This document shows positions 34,196 to 45,904 of a stretch of 64,000 bases of DNA, piece after piece. Position numbers and translations under genes: made by a program. Positions within the stretch are counted from its first letter, which is position 1. The number at the start of each line of letters is the position of its first letter. This DNA is from Chlorella sorokiniana (Eukaryota > Chlorophyta > Trebouxiophyceae > Chlorellales > Chlorellaceae). The notes beneath the pieces were generated by a model. It saw only the letters and a list, made by a program, of their open reading frames with translations. It was not told the DNA's origin and did not search any database. Location: contig CP084611.1 in the NCBI GenBank assembly GCA_025917655.1, forward strand, positions 2,604,001 to 2,668,000, in the 5' to 3' direction.

Positions 34196-34983
34196 GTGGC
34201 CAGCGTTCTTCACTTGCATGCGGCGACCCGCCTCAGGAACGCTCCCGAAGGAGTCTATGCCTCAGCGTGGCGAGCGACATATGACGACCCTGACGGCGCT
34301 CTGCCAAAGGAGAGCAACGTCATGTGGACATCTAGCAAAGTGAACGCCTCGGCGATACGCACCGTGCTTCGGCACAGATACGGACAATTCTGGAACAAGA
34401 AGCTGGCCAGACGCCAACGCCGCCCCTACTTTGTACACGCTGGGTCCCAACCTGCCTCGGACGATCGCTGTCCCCTCTGCGGTCTCCCGACTCGTCGGGC
34501 CATATCTTGGGGGATGTGAACAGCGTCAGATGCGAGCCATGTACATTGCACGACATGACAAAGCAGTTGGCAGCATTACCAAAGCTTTGCATCGCGGATC
34601 CGCTGGGGGATCATACACAGTGATGGACGCTTGTAAGGAAAGGGACCTGGCGGCACATGATGTGGATGCCAAACGGCTGCCTGGGTGGCTCGTCCCGAGT
34701 GTAGCAAGGAAAGAACGCAGCCGCATGCGGCCCGACATCCTGAGAGTGCTCGGCCTGCCAGCGGCCCCATCCCGAGAGCAGATAGAACGGGCCACGACGT
34801 CTAAGCATAGGCACACAGTGCAAATCGTGGTGGTTGGATACACCGCTGACACACGGTGGCAGGAAAACCTGAAACAGAAAGAGAGACAACATGAGGCTCT
34901 TGAGACCGCGCTGCAGGTGGCAGGTTGGACGGTAGAGACGCACATCCTAGTGGTGGGTAATGGCACTGTTTACAAAAGCGGGT
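34196..34983 (+). pseudogene. LINE-D: C-terminal fragment with zinc knuckle and restriction-like endonuclease
   Basis: A 34196-34519 frame ends in DDRCPLCGLP. The next frame (34431-35009) gives LGGCEQRQMRAMYIARHDKA, SRMRPDILRVLGLP, VQIVVVGYTADTRWQENLKQ and GWTVETHILVVGNGTVYKSG. The C-x2-C...H...C knuckle followed by RPD and a downstream strand with K/Q is the layout of the restriction-like (PD-(D/E)xK) endonuclease of CRE, R2 and Dualen-type LINEs. The two frames differ by apparent one-base shortfalls in C and G runs at 34486-34488 and 34509-34513. The C-terminal end is cut off by the next fragment. Confidence 0.7.
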
Positions 34984-35057
34984 TGAATGCCGCCCGCGAG
35001 GGACAGTGATTGTCTTGAAGGCAGACGTTCAACGCGTGTAACATAACATAACATAAG
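34984..35057 (+). repeat. LINE-B-type 3' terminus with (ATAAC)n tail
   Basis: About 70 bases: cgagggacagtgattgtctt, then gcagacgttcaacgcgtgta and acataacataacata. It is a diverged copy of the LINE-B terminus fused directly to the LINE-D fragment. It is either LINE-D's own tail or a very short LINE-B insertion. Confidence 0.75.
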
Positions 35058-35739
35058 CGCGGGCGGGGGTAGGGTGAAGGGTAGCCTGGCGCAACACGCG
35101 TCATGGCTGATGCCATGATGACCACAGGCGCTGAGGGCACTTGAGCCCACGGCGCCTTCAACCCATGCCCACGGGCGTCATTCATTCATTCATCACTATA
35201 CATATATAACCTATGTGTGTATATCTACTGCATCAATACTATTCTGAGCTATCCGTTTGAGTTCCCGAGTGAGTTGCGACCGTGCCATGCAGCATGTAGC
35301 CACTGTCCACTACTGTTATCTTACAGTCCACAATGTGAACTTGAGCGGGATGCTGGTACAGGAACAGCTGGTGGCAGCCCTTTCATTTTACAACAAGGCG
35401 GTTCCGGATGGATCCATGGGAGTGCCCTCCAACCAGCTGGTTACGGCCAGTGCGGCATCCGCTGAAGATGTCGTATCCCTTTCTTAATCCATCCACCCCC
35501 TTGTTTTGTGTCGGCAATTCTTTTTCTGAATCGTGTGCTACCACAGGCCTGTCATCGCTATTGTGATGTGCACGGGTGTAACAGCAAGCATGCCGTATGC
35601 GTTGAGCACTCCCAACCTTGTATGACCCTGCGAGCCAGTTTGACGCCTTCTGAACATGCTTTCCAGGTTTTAGTTGAATGCTTGTTGATCAAAGAACAAC
35701 TGACCAATAAAGAAAATACCACTACCTGTAACCAAAACA
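35058..35739 (+). other. Spacer with one orphan exon-like frame
   Basis: After an acceptor-like ttacag at 35329 the frame of 35257-35487 reads VNLSGMLVQEQLVAALSFYN and PSNQLVTASAASAEDVVSLS, then stops at TAA (35485-35487). The composition is protein-like and not repeat-derived, but the family is not recognised and no upstream exon is visible because repeats begin at 35057. It could be the last exon of a gene broken by the repeat block, or chance. The rest of the interval shows nothing. Confidence 0.3.
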
Positions 35740-36120
35740 GCCCCTCCCCTCCCCCCTTTTTGGCCTGGTTGCCTTTGCGTCTCTCCCGTGGGGTGGGTTG
35801 CTCCATCCTCGCCTCGGGTCTTTCAGTTCTTTGCCTTGCCCTGTTATGCCGCTGCCTGCCCCAGTCTGGCGGTTGCCGGGATCTCGCGCTTCCTCTGCCT
35901 TTACGGCGACGTACCAACAACACACAAAAAACAAACAGATGTCTGCATACCATCCCCGTGATTGCATGCCCCATCTTGCTGTCACATGCGTACTCGCACT
36001 GCTGATTGGCTGCCTCATCGGTCATGATGCTTCGTGGCTTCGGCCTACCTACGCTTCTTGGGATCCCCCACGTCTCAAGTGTAAGAGCACCCCCCTCAAC
36101 AAAAAAAACAAAAACAAAAC
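35740..36120 (+). mobile_element. Older LINE-A 3'-end fragment
   Basis: Plus-strand copy of the LINE-A 3' region (gttgcctttgcgtctctccc ... gtgtaagagcacccccctca) with an A-rich tail interrupted by C at 36101-36120. It is more diverged from 8406-8790 than the other copies, so it is older. It marks the right edge of the repeat block, just beyond the 3' end of SMC4. Confidence 0.85.
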
Positions 36121-36355
36121 AGCTATGCTCTCCCTAACCGAGGCCCCAAGGTCTCGCCTAACGCCAGCCCGTATGATATGGGGTAAGAGTGAACGCCAAT
36201 CAGCAATATGCAAACCAGTTGGGTGCACCATGTGTGCGTATTGCATGGGTGAGAAGTGATGGCACAGGGTATGGATCGATTATGCCGTCCGAACTGGCAT
36301 GTAGCACTGTGTGGTTCACATAGCTGTCATGCTGAGTTTGTGCATCATGTTGTAG

Positions 36356-39300
36356 TTAAGCAGCTGCCACCTGCTGGGTTGAATGCTGCGTCTGCACCGG
36401 AGCATTTGCGACTTTGCTGCTCCCACATAGCTGTGGCTGTCCAACAACGAACCCAGCAGGATTGATTGCCACGCTTTTCGTTGCGTTGTCCGTCTGCAAA
36501 TTTGCAAAACAACTCAAGTGTGAGAGAGCACCCCAGGGGCTCCTTGAACAGGAAGACTGCCAGAAGAATTTCCTTACGGCCCTTTACAGCAAGTTCACCA
36601 TTGCAAGTGCACTTGAAAGAACTCTCCCTTACCTTGTAAATGCCCACGAGGCGATCCGCCAACTCAAACATGTTGTTGCGGAGCGATATAATCACAAACT
36701 GGGCGTTTTTGGTCCTTTCCTTGATATAATGACCCACAATGGATACGTTCTTGAAATCTGCCGAGAACAAGAGACAATGAGAGCAGTCGTTCCACAAGCT
36801 CTCATATGCCAGGACATCTTCAATCAAGCTCACTCTAGCAACCCTTGCATGCGACAACAATGCACACATGCTGCACAACTCACCGAGAGCAGCATCAATT
36901 TCATCCATGACATAGAGGGGAGTCGGCTTGAAGTGGTGCAGTGCAAACACAAGGGACAGCGATGACAGCGTTTTCTCCCCACCCGACAGGTTGGCAATGT
37001 TCTTCCAGCTCTTCTTAGGCGGACGCACGCTGAACAAAATGCCCTCTGCACTTGGGGTGAGCTTGGAAAGCCATCAATCAGCTGCTGGTAAACGAGCTAA
37101 AGACGTGGTCCACATGAAAATAACTATGCAGCAAACAGGCTAGACAACTTGCCTGAAAAGGGGTCCAACGAGTCAACCAATTCCAACTCAGCGTCACCCC
37201 CAGTGTGATCATTTGATACATCTCCTTCAGCTTCAGACCAATGATGTTGAAGCCCGCCATGAACTCATCCAGACGCCGCTTGCGCAGCTCCTCATGCTCA
37301 CAGCGCACCTGCGCATGAAGGCACAGTTGCAGCTTGCGCTGTCTGGGTGGTGCTTTTGCAAGGACTTCAAAGCCCCCCTTCCCGCCTGATCCCTCACCTC
37401 GTCGCGCTCTTTGGTGACAGTCGCCAGCTCTTGTGCACGCTCGCTGTACTCGCCGTCGGCCGTGCGATACTTATCGATGGCCTCCAGGTCCACCTCCATC
37501 GCTTGCATCTCCTCGTTCAGCATGGTGATGCGGTAGTTTAGGTCCTTGAGGTCATGCCCAGCCAACTCCACAGCGCTCATTGGAGAGGGCTCTAAGCCTG
37601 AACAGCGCACCAGCAATAGAAGCAGACATCAAAATAAGCCATGCACACATGTCAAAAAGGCGGGCGGCACACCATCTAATGTTCTCAAGAGCATTCATCT
37701 AGAAAAAACCTACACAGCTAAAAGTGGTAGCAAACGCACCTGTGCGCCTCACGATCTGCGCTGCAAACTCCCTGGCCTGGCTGCTCCAATGCTTGCACTT
37801 GCCACGTTCGTCCTTGTGTGCCAACCTCTGTGCATCGATCTCATTGGTGATGTCCACCTCCACCTGTCGAATGATGGACACCTGCGCGGTATAATGCCAA
37901 TGGCAGCCAAGCCTGGTGAGGGGTCCCTTGGTTCAGAAGCGCCATAATCAATGCTCAGAACCATATGACTCACTAACGACTCTTCATACATGCTGCGAGC
38001 AAGCCCACCTCCTTCTTCTTCCTCTCGAATTCAGAGCGAATGGCAGTTAGCTCCTCATCCTTGACCGCCAAACTTGCCTTCGCAGCCTCCACCACCTCCA
38101 GCACCTTAAAAGCAGACTCCTCGAGCTCCTTAAATTCCTGCAGAATGAATGAGAACATCTTGTGTGTAATATTGTGTGTGTGTGTGTGTGAGAGGGGGAG
38201 GGGGGTGGGGGCGGCCGGGAGGGCGGCCATACTTGCACAAAGCAGGAGGCGAAAACGGGTGGTGCTTTGCCCAAACAGCTTGAACACCTTTGAAGATACC
38301 AGAACACCTTAAATCACGAGCAGCGTGCACCTGCATCAACGTTTGCTGCAGGGTTTGCAGCTTTTCCTGCTCGGCCTCAGCCTTGGCCGTGTCCTTCTGT
38401 AACTTGTCCAGCTGCTTCTGGATGGCACTGATCTGCACGCCTTTCTTGGTGGCCTGACTCTCGCAATGGTTAATGTCCTGGCAACAGTGAACAAAAAGGG
38501 ATATCAGGTGTCGCCTATGTAGCTGTTGCTTGCACCCACAGATCATAATGACGGCGCTGTCGCGGAAACTAGGAATGCATCCCCAACAAGAGGTTCACCA
38601 TTGGTGCCTGGCTTGATAGGCACCAGCTCACCTCCTGTAGCTTCAGACACAGCGAGCGCTGATGCCGAAGCTTCTTGCCGCCTGCACCCTCAATTTGCTG
38701 TTGCAATGCCTCCACCTGGCTGAAGAGCCCTTGTGTCTTGCTCTGCAAGTCAGCAAGCACCACCCCTTGTCTGCTGACCTCCGCCGCCAGCGCCTTCAGC
38801 CGCGCTGTGTCTTCCTTGCTGGTATGGGTTGCCGCTTCCAAATCCCCCATGCGCTGCTGCAGATCGATAGCTGTCGCTGTTGCTGCCTCTGCTTCCATGC
38901 GCGTCTGCAGCAGGTACACAGACAGCAAGTGATCGTTTGCACATGGCATTCCCTACACCCTGCACTCAATGGCAGTCTCTGATGACAGTGCACGACCAGC
39001 TTGTCTGTCATCAGCATGCTGGCTTCGCATGCCTTAGGGATGCCTGTCTCCAGGTCAGACAGCATGCGCTCATTATTCTTCGCATCAATGGTAGCATCCG
39101 CCATCCGCCCACGGGCCTCTCGAAGTGCGTCCTGGATTGCAGACAGCTCTTGCTCCGATGACTGAAGCTCCTCAGCTGCGGCCCGCGCATTCACGCCTAG
39201 TGGTGCCTGGCTGCCAATGCACATGCGGCCCCCACGCGGTTTCCCACCACCGCCGGTCATGGTGCCCGACTCGTTAATCATCTCGCCCTGCAATAGGCGG

Positions 39301-42300
39301 AGTGGGATTGAGGCCCAGCGAAGGTGAGGCAGGGAGCCAGGACCCGGGTGCTAAGGCCCTGGCACTGTGGAGGTGGGAGTGGAGGCTAGCAAGGTCAGGC
39401 AGGGAGCCAAGACCAGAATGGGTGCTGAGGTCTGGTGCCGCAGTGCCACAGCGACACCAGTCCAACCAAACATGCCGGCCCACAGCATGCGCACCTTCAG
39501 TGTGACCACACGGCGCCAGCGGGGGTCCTGGCCATAGGCAATGCGTGAGGCCTGGTCCAGGTCGTGCGCTACTACTGTGTCACGCATGGCGTAGTAGAAG
39601 GCCACACGGACAGCCTCGTCCTTGCACTTCACAAGGTCAAACAGACGCTTCACACCTGCTGGTAGTGAGGGGGACAGGCATCGGGGGCAAACACATACTC
39701 AATATGGACAGCCTGATTCCAGCTCTGCCTGTGCTCTGCTTGGCTTACCTTCAGGGGGCTGCTTCTTGTCTTTGATAGTCGCAACCAGGTGTTGCTGCTT
39801 CTCCAAAATGAGGAAGGTGGCTACCCCCAGCTGGCGTTGGCGCAGTAGCTCAACACAGCGCTGCGCAGTGCTGGTGGTCTCCACCACAATGTAGTCAAGG
39901 GCCGGGCAGGAGGTCGACACAGCCACATCATAATCCTTGCTAATAGCGCCCAGGTCGCCTTCGTGAGAGAAGGGAAGGCAGCAAGGTTGCAGAGGGTCTC
40001 TCACGAGGGGTAAACTGCAGCAAGCACAGCGGCATGCAGCCGCAAGTCCTGCATGACACTTACCCAGACGGCCGTGAATGCCTTCAATCTCGCCCCGCTG
40101 GCGCGCCTCCAACAACGCCATGACCACCGCACTCTGAGACGCCTGGCTGCTGATGTCAGCGCGGCGCTGCTCCAAGCGCCCACGCACCTCGCGCAACCGT
40201 CCTTCCAGCTGAATCACCTGCTGGGCTGCTGCTGCCTCGTCTTGCCGTGCTTGCTCAATTTGGCGCCTGCTACAAGGGCATATGCTTGGGCCAAAGTTTA
40301 AAAACTGCGTTGAGCTGGCCTGCTGATGCATTCCTGTGCAGCGTACCCTTAACCACTCCACACCGTGCAGCGCACCTGTGCTTCCCGACAGCCGCCTCCA
40401 TCTCCTTGATCTGCTGTGCCTTACTGCGGGCAGTCTCGTGGGCAGCCTTCAGGGTCAGCTGAGTGTCTGCTAACCGCTGTTTGGCGTCTATTTGCTGCTT
40501 GATGAGCAAATTCCGCTCGCTGGCGGCTACATCAATGCGTGCTTGCACCTCCTTAATCTGTTTCTCCCAGGGGGCCAGCTCAGCCTTCACAGCCTCCAGC
40601 TTAACACGGTAGACCTCCACCTCGCCACGAATGCTGTCCTCCAGCCCTTGGCGCACCTGTCAACAAGCGGGGGAAATGAACACGCATCACAATGTTGCAA
40701 AACAAAGCGTATAGCTGCAATGGATTTGCACGCAGGGTACGACGCAACAATGAGTTCTGCACCTCCTGTGCCTCGCCCAGCTGCTGCTCCAGGTCAAGCA
40801 TCTGGGCCTGCAGTGCAGGCATGTCCTCCTGCAGGTTTGCCAGCTCCCTCTCCAGCTCCTTGCCCTTCTTGCTCTCCTGCTCCAGTTTTTCGTCAACCTT
40901 TTTCAGCTTTTGCTTCAGGTGCTTAAGATCCTCTCTGCATGTGATGGGGATGGGAAGATTCACAAGTGTTGCAACAAACCATATTGTACTAACCAAAGCC
41001 AGCAATTCAGCTCGACGGCTTCTTGTCTCGTTTAGGGGCCGACAAGAAGCATGACCTGTATTTGATATCTTTGCGCTCAAACTCCTTGAAGTTGGTGTGC
41101 GCTTTCTCCAGCTCTTTGGCAATTATTGCATGCTTGCTGTTGACTGCATTGTACCTGCAGCATGCATCATAATCGTGCAAATGATCAAGGTCCAATACTT
41201 GTGAACTCACATAGGCAAGAGGCACAGAACTCCCTGCATCATAGGGGTGTTGCCCTGCATATGCTCACTTTTGTTCATGCCCCTTCAGGACCTCGTCATA
41301 CTCCTTAAATTTCTGCTGCTCATGCTGCAGCCTTGCCTCCAGTTTCACCAAGTTGGCTTCAATCATGCTGACATTTTGCTGCACAGGAGAGGCAGTAGAC
41401 GTGTCATAAGCCTGTTTTGGTGAATTGCACGCAGGCAGAGAAAAAGTCAGCAACAGTGCGCTGCTTCGCCAAAAAAGCCTCACCTGTGCCCGATGGCACA
41501 GAATTTGCGCAAGCATGCTTTGTGAACAAAGACATTCCAGTTCCTTCTCAACGTAGGTCTCTGCTGCCTCTTTGTCTTGTTGCAGGCCGTCTCGCTCCTT
41601 CTGTGCAGCTTTCACTCGCTGGACCATGCTCTGCCGCTTCTCGCTGACTGTCTCCAGCCTGCATATTGGATTGTCAACCTTTAAACAACCAGGTACTGTT
41701 GGGGTTCAGTAACTGGGCCAGCACTCCATTTTAGTCAAACAACTACATAAAGACAGGAATTCGGGCTGTTTCTCACCGCTTTGCGCTCTGTTCAAGCAGC
41801 GGGATGTACTTGTCGGTACCAATGATATCTTCTAAATACTCTAGCAGGCCGGTTTCGTGCTCAGTCTGCCCCTTTGGTTTCATCATGCTTATCTGCTCCA
41901 CCTCTCCCTGCATACACAAGATGTAGATAATCAGAGGATACTGTCATTGCTGGCGAACCTGATCCTTTGATAATACATCTGCCAAGCAGCAAACGCCCGG
42001 AAGCCATAGATAGCCATACTTAAACAGAGCTGCTCCACCTGCAGGATGAGGAAGCGATTGTTGTCCAGATCCACACCCTTGCCCTTGAGCAGCTCAGTAA
42101 CTTCGGTGAAGTTTGACTTGCGATCATCAATGTAGTAATTGGAGGCATTGCTGCGATGTGCGGTGCGACTGATGACAAACTGTGAGTTGGGCACCACAGT
42201 GCACTGCTCGTCGTCCTGAGAGGCAGCAGGGAGGTGCATCACAGGTTAAAGAGAATGTAGGTGTACCCACCCTAGCCCACCCACCAGGCAAACCTCACCG

Positions 42301-42820
42301 CGTCTATAATCTCCTCAAAGTGCACGGACACCCGTGCCTGCTGTAAGTTACGGTGGTGAGTGGAATTGTGGATCAGCTCGGACACTTTGTTCAGCCGCAG
42401 CTGCTTGGCACGCTTGCCGAACACGAATAGCATAGCATCTATGACGTTGGATTTGCCGCTGCCATTGGGTCCAACCACCGAGGAAAAGCTCTGCAATGGC
42501 ATGCATCACATGTTCGGCAACCGCTCCAGGCCAGGTTTCCGTTTTCGTGCGGTCGCTGCCAAGAACAGTGGCTAACACACCTTGTGAAAAGGCCCAACTC
42601 GCTGCACACCCGCATAACTCTTAAAGTTCTCCAGCACCATTTCAGTGATGACAAGGCGTGGTGTGCCGCGCTCAGGCAGGGGGTCCTGTACCCGGGCGCA
42701 GCGACAGGCGGCGTCAGGCGGGTTCAGTGCACCGGGGCATTCTGCACGTGCTTTGCGTGGCACAGACTGGAGGTAGGGCGCTTGTAAGTGCTCACCCTGG
42801 CGCTGCGACGTAGCCTCCAT
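36356..42820 (-). CDS. SMC4: SMC4, condensin ATPase subunit (CAP-C)
   Basis: SMC4 pairs with SMC2 in condensin and compacts mitotic chromosomes. Order on the minus strand: LVITEMVLENFKSYAGVQRV (exon 42820-42581), Walker A VVGPNGSGKSNVIDAMLFVF and HNSTHHRNLQQARVSVHFEE (42490-42299), NYYIDDRKSNFTEVTELLKG (42215-42039), EQISMMKPKGQTEHETGLLE (from about 41907), a long coiled coil, a hinge near 39960-39240 (DYIVVETTSTAQRCVELLRQ; GEMINESGTMTGGGGKPRGG), a second coiled coil, the signature NLSGGEKTLSSLSLVFALHH and Walker B YVMDEIDAALGE near 36890-37000. The last exon (36493-36356) starts TDNATKSVAINP, the usual SMC4 ending, after GIYK. LENFKSYAG and the TDNATKS tail separate it from SMC1-3. The start at 42820 is the first Met upstream of the conserved block. 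At least 15 exons. Confidence 0.95.
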
Positions 42821-43388
42821 GGCGCCTCAGCTGTTTGTCGGGGGTTCGGGGGCCGTTCTTTCAAACCATGCCCGATCGCAGGGGATGGGCTATGGCGCAA
42901 TCACAGAATAGAGACACACTCCTAGCGCGACGCAAGGCAGTGTGTTCTTAACCGTGGTGTACCGCTTTGAGTACTCCACCAGCGAGAGTCTCTGCTTTTC
43001 ATGCAGGACTATTCCGTTGCCAGGCATGCAAGCAGGTGAACGCCTACATCCTGTTGTATGACCTTGAGTCAGCAGCAGTCCCAGGGGCCGACCGCGTCGA
43101 CTTGCCACTCGGGCCCAGGCTCACCGGGCAATCTACTGGTGCTGTAGGTCGACTCAGGTGAGCGCTAGAAGGCCTGAAACATCCTGAAAGGTGACTGCAG
43201 CGAAACTCTATTCGCCTCGTTTTGCGATGTGGGGCTGTGCGGCAAGAGGCCCCTGTCCTTCTTGCGCACATTGCTTGTGCATGCCAACCTCCCGGCATGC
43301 AATAGCCAGTCAGAAGCGATAAGCGGGTGGGATCTCTGCATCTCTCTCACTTCTCCAACAAGTTGCACCCTGCCTACTCACAGTAGCA
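42821..43388. promoter_or_regulatory. Divergent promoter region, SMC4 / GT49
   Basis: About 570 bases between two genes reading outward. The open frames here have no recognised motifs. No clear TATA element is visible; the role is inferred from position. Confidence 0.5.
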
Positions 43389-45476
43389 ATGATGATGAAG
43401 AGCGTTTCTGGAGCGCCAACCAGGCGACTGTGCAGCATGCTGCTGCTGGCTCTGGTAGCGGCGGTAAGGCAGCAACTTTGCTGCGCGCCTCCTCTACCTC
43501 CCAGGCTGGGTTGCCATGCTCATGCCAGCGCTGCAATCCCAGACAGCTGCACTGCCCATTCACCACCCCCAGCCCAGCAAGTCACCTTCTTTGCCACCTG
43601 CCTCTGCAGGCACCTGTCATCACAGCAATGGAAGCTGGCTCGACACAGGTTGTGCAAGGGCAGCAGGCCCAAGCCAATGAGCAGGCAACAGCTCAACGAA
43701 ATGTTGGTGGCGCAGGCTTGGTGCAGCAATCACAGTTGGCAACCGCAAGTGCTACCGAGGCAGATGTGACGGCTGGTGGCGCGTCTCAGCCACGACCATC
43801 AGCTTCAGTGGCTGGTGCCACCACAGCTACGAGTGCTTTAGCAGCCGCCACTGGCACCGTAGATGATCTTTACCTGTGTGCGGACAAGCTGGCCAATAAC
43901 ACCATCGTGGAGCAGCTGCCGCAGCTCAAGATTGAACAGGTGCTGGACAGCAGCAAGCCGCGCAGCCCGCAAGACGTAACGCTCGTCACGCAGCTCTCTT
44001 TTGAGCGCCTATACATGCTGGAGGGCCAGTGCGACGTGTGGAACGGCGTCATCTCTGCCGCCGTGTACATCGCGCTGCTGAATGGCAAGGTGGTGACGGT
44101 GGAGCTGAACAGCAACCAGGACCCCAGATTGACAGACATTGCCGAAGTGGAGCAGAAGTTCAAACAATTTCACCAGCTGGCAGAGGCCAAGGGTGCGTAC
44201 AGCGCCAGTTCCATATAGAACGCAGCGGCGCAGGGCAGGTGCCTGGCCGGGCTAGCGTGTGCACTGGCGTAATCCTTGTTCCCTGGCTCTTCTTGCCGCA
44301 GGTCTATGCAAGCTGGACCTGCAGCTGGTGTCGCAGACAGTTGAAAGCATCTGGTTGTCGGCGCTGTACCCCGTGAACGCGATGCGCAATCGCGCGCTGG
44401 CCAATGCGCGCACTGACGCTGTGCTGCTGCTGGATGTGGACTTCTGGCCCTCTGCGGAGCTAAGCGAGCTCATGCAGCGCCCGCAAAGTATGAGTCACTC
44501 ATGCGCACGCTGGAGGGCGGCGCCGCTGTGGTGCTGCCTGCCTACGAGACGGGTGACCCAGGCGACATCGGCGTGGAGGTGGCGCGCGAGGCTGTGCTGG
44601 GTACGTCAGCTGCCGGGCCATTTGCGGGTTTCCTGCTCTTGATAAGTCTGCATGCGGTCAGCGGGAGGTGAAAGGCTGACCTGCCAAGATCAGGCACGTG
44701 TTGCGATGAACTATTGAGCCTGCCTTGCTGCAGAGGGCAAGGACGCTGCGGTCAAAATGTTTTGGGATGGACGCGTCAAAGCCTTCCACACTGACCGCTA
44801 CGAGGCGGGGCACCGCGCAACGGACTACAAGAAGTGGCTGCAGGCAGTGCGGCCGTACAACATTCAGTGAGGCGCTGCGCAGCAGCAGAAACATGGGTAG
44901 CCACTGGCGCTGGTGCCAGGAAGGGCGGGCCAGCAACCTGCCTTGCATTGTTGGCTCAGTGGCTGCTGTTTGGCCGTATGCAGGTATGAAGAGGGCTACG
45001 AACCATATGTTATCATCTCCCGCAAGTTTGTGCCCTGGTACGATGAGCGGTTTGTGGGCTACCGCAAGAACAAGGTGGTTCACCTGCTCTATCTCTCCAC
45101 TAGCGGCATCCAGTTCATGGTGCACCCGCGTGCCTTCACTGTGCACTCACCTCACCCCCGCGCACGCACCTGGAAAGTCACCCATAAGACAGGGCTGTGG
45201 GATCAGGTGCGCAGTGCTGCTGCCCAACACCCGGGAAGTCCTGTTGGGACCGCATTTGTTTTATCGTCCTCCAGCCTGCTAGCTTCTAGCTGCTTGCTTG
45301 TTCCGCACACCTGCAGTTGGCGGAAATTTATGACCAAGCCAAAAGCGGCATGTTGGAGGGCACCTACATCCCTGTGGCCATGTACTCGTGCAGCGCACAC
45401 ACAGCGGGACCCATGTTGCCCCACCGCCCAACGTTCGCAGCAGCGTTGGCAGGGGCACAAGCTTAATTGAAGGATT
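43389..45476 (+). CDS. GT49-family (LARGE/B4GAT1-like) glycosyltransferase, type II membrane protein
   Basis: Six exons: 43389-43463, 43610-44192, 44302-44600, 44734-44866, 44994-45206, 45317-45476, all GT-AG. Exon 1 encodes MMMKSVSGAPTRRLCSMLLL and the start of a hydrophobic signal anchor, so this start is preferred to upstream Met codons. The catalytic part has VTLVTQLSFERLYMLEGQCD, MRNRALANARTDAVLLLDVD with the DVD metal motif, and the C-terminal GT49 block EPYVIISRKFVPWYDERFVG and FMVHPRAFTVHSPH. Animal relatives add GlcA or Xyl-GlcA units to O-mannosyl glycans in the Golgi; the algal acceptor is unknown. One A seems missing at 44485-44487, because SELMQRPQ must change frame to reach KYESLMRTLEGG. 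With that base the protein is about 487 residues. Confidence 0.88.
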
Positions 45477-45904
45477 TGTCAGCGCCTGCGGTTGCAGGCT
45501 CACATTGTATTCATTCTGCTACAGCTTTTTCAAGTTGCTGTGCCGGCGCATTTTAGCATGTACCGCCTTCATAGTTTGCAGTTGGGTGCCCAGATGCGCA
45601 CCAATTGCATGGGTGACTGCCCAAGCGACAGCCTCGATGCGCAGCTTGCCAAAGTCTTTTGTAACTTCAGGTTTATGGGTGGAAGGAAACGCTCGCCCTC
45701 TTGACGGCATGCCCAGGCGTTTTCTTGGGGTCACTTTGGGTACAACCCTTTACAAGGGCCCCAAACCTGTGTGGGCTACTGTGACCCATGCCCTCCAGGC
45801 CACGTGCGGTACGCCACTGCCACTCAAAATGTTGTTTGCGTCGCAGTGTCTTGTGTCCTCAGAGTTTTCACTTATCCTGCCGGTTTATATTATAGCGAAG
45901 TGCA
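45477..45904. other. GT49 3' region and borealin-like gene promoter
   Basis: Tandem same-strand gap of 430 bases. It contains a TGTAA motif at about 45658, the usual poly(A) signal of green algae, and no convincing ORF. Confidence 0.5.

Noticed and set aside
35257-35487. Complete small gene starting at the Met at 35257
   Set aside because: The first part has no protein-like features; only the segment after the acceptor-like site at 35329 looks coding, so a full gene is not claimed.
36508-36536. LINE-A-like end (actcaagtgtgagagagcac) within an SMC4 intron
   Set aside because: Only about 20 bases resemble the LINE-A terminus, with no A-tract and no target duplication. Chance or too decayed to support.
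44485-44487. GT49 as a pseudogene because of its frame break
   Set aside because: All exon junctions, the signal anchor and both catalytic blocks are intact, and the same kind of one-base run shortfall appears in clearly essential genes here. Consensus error is more likely.
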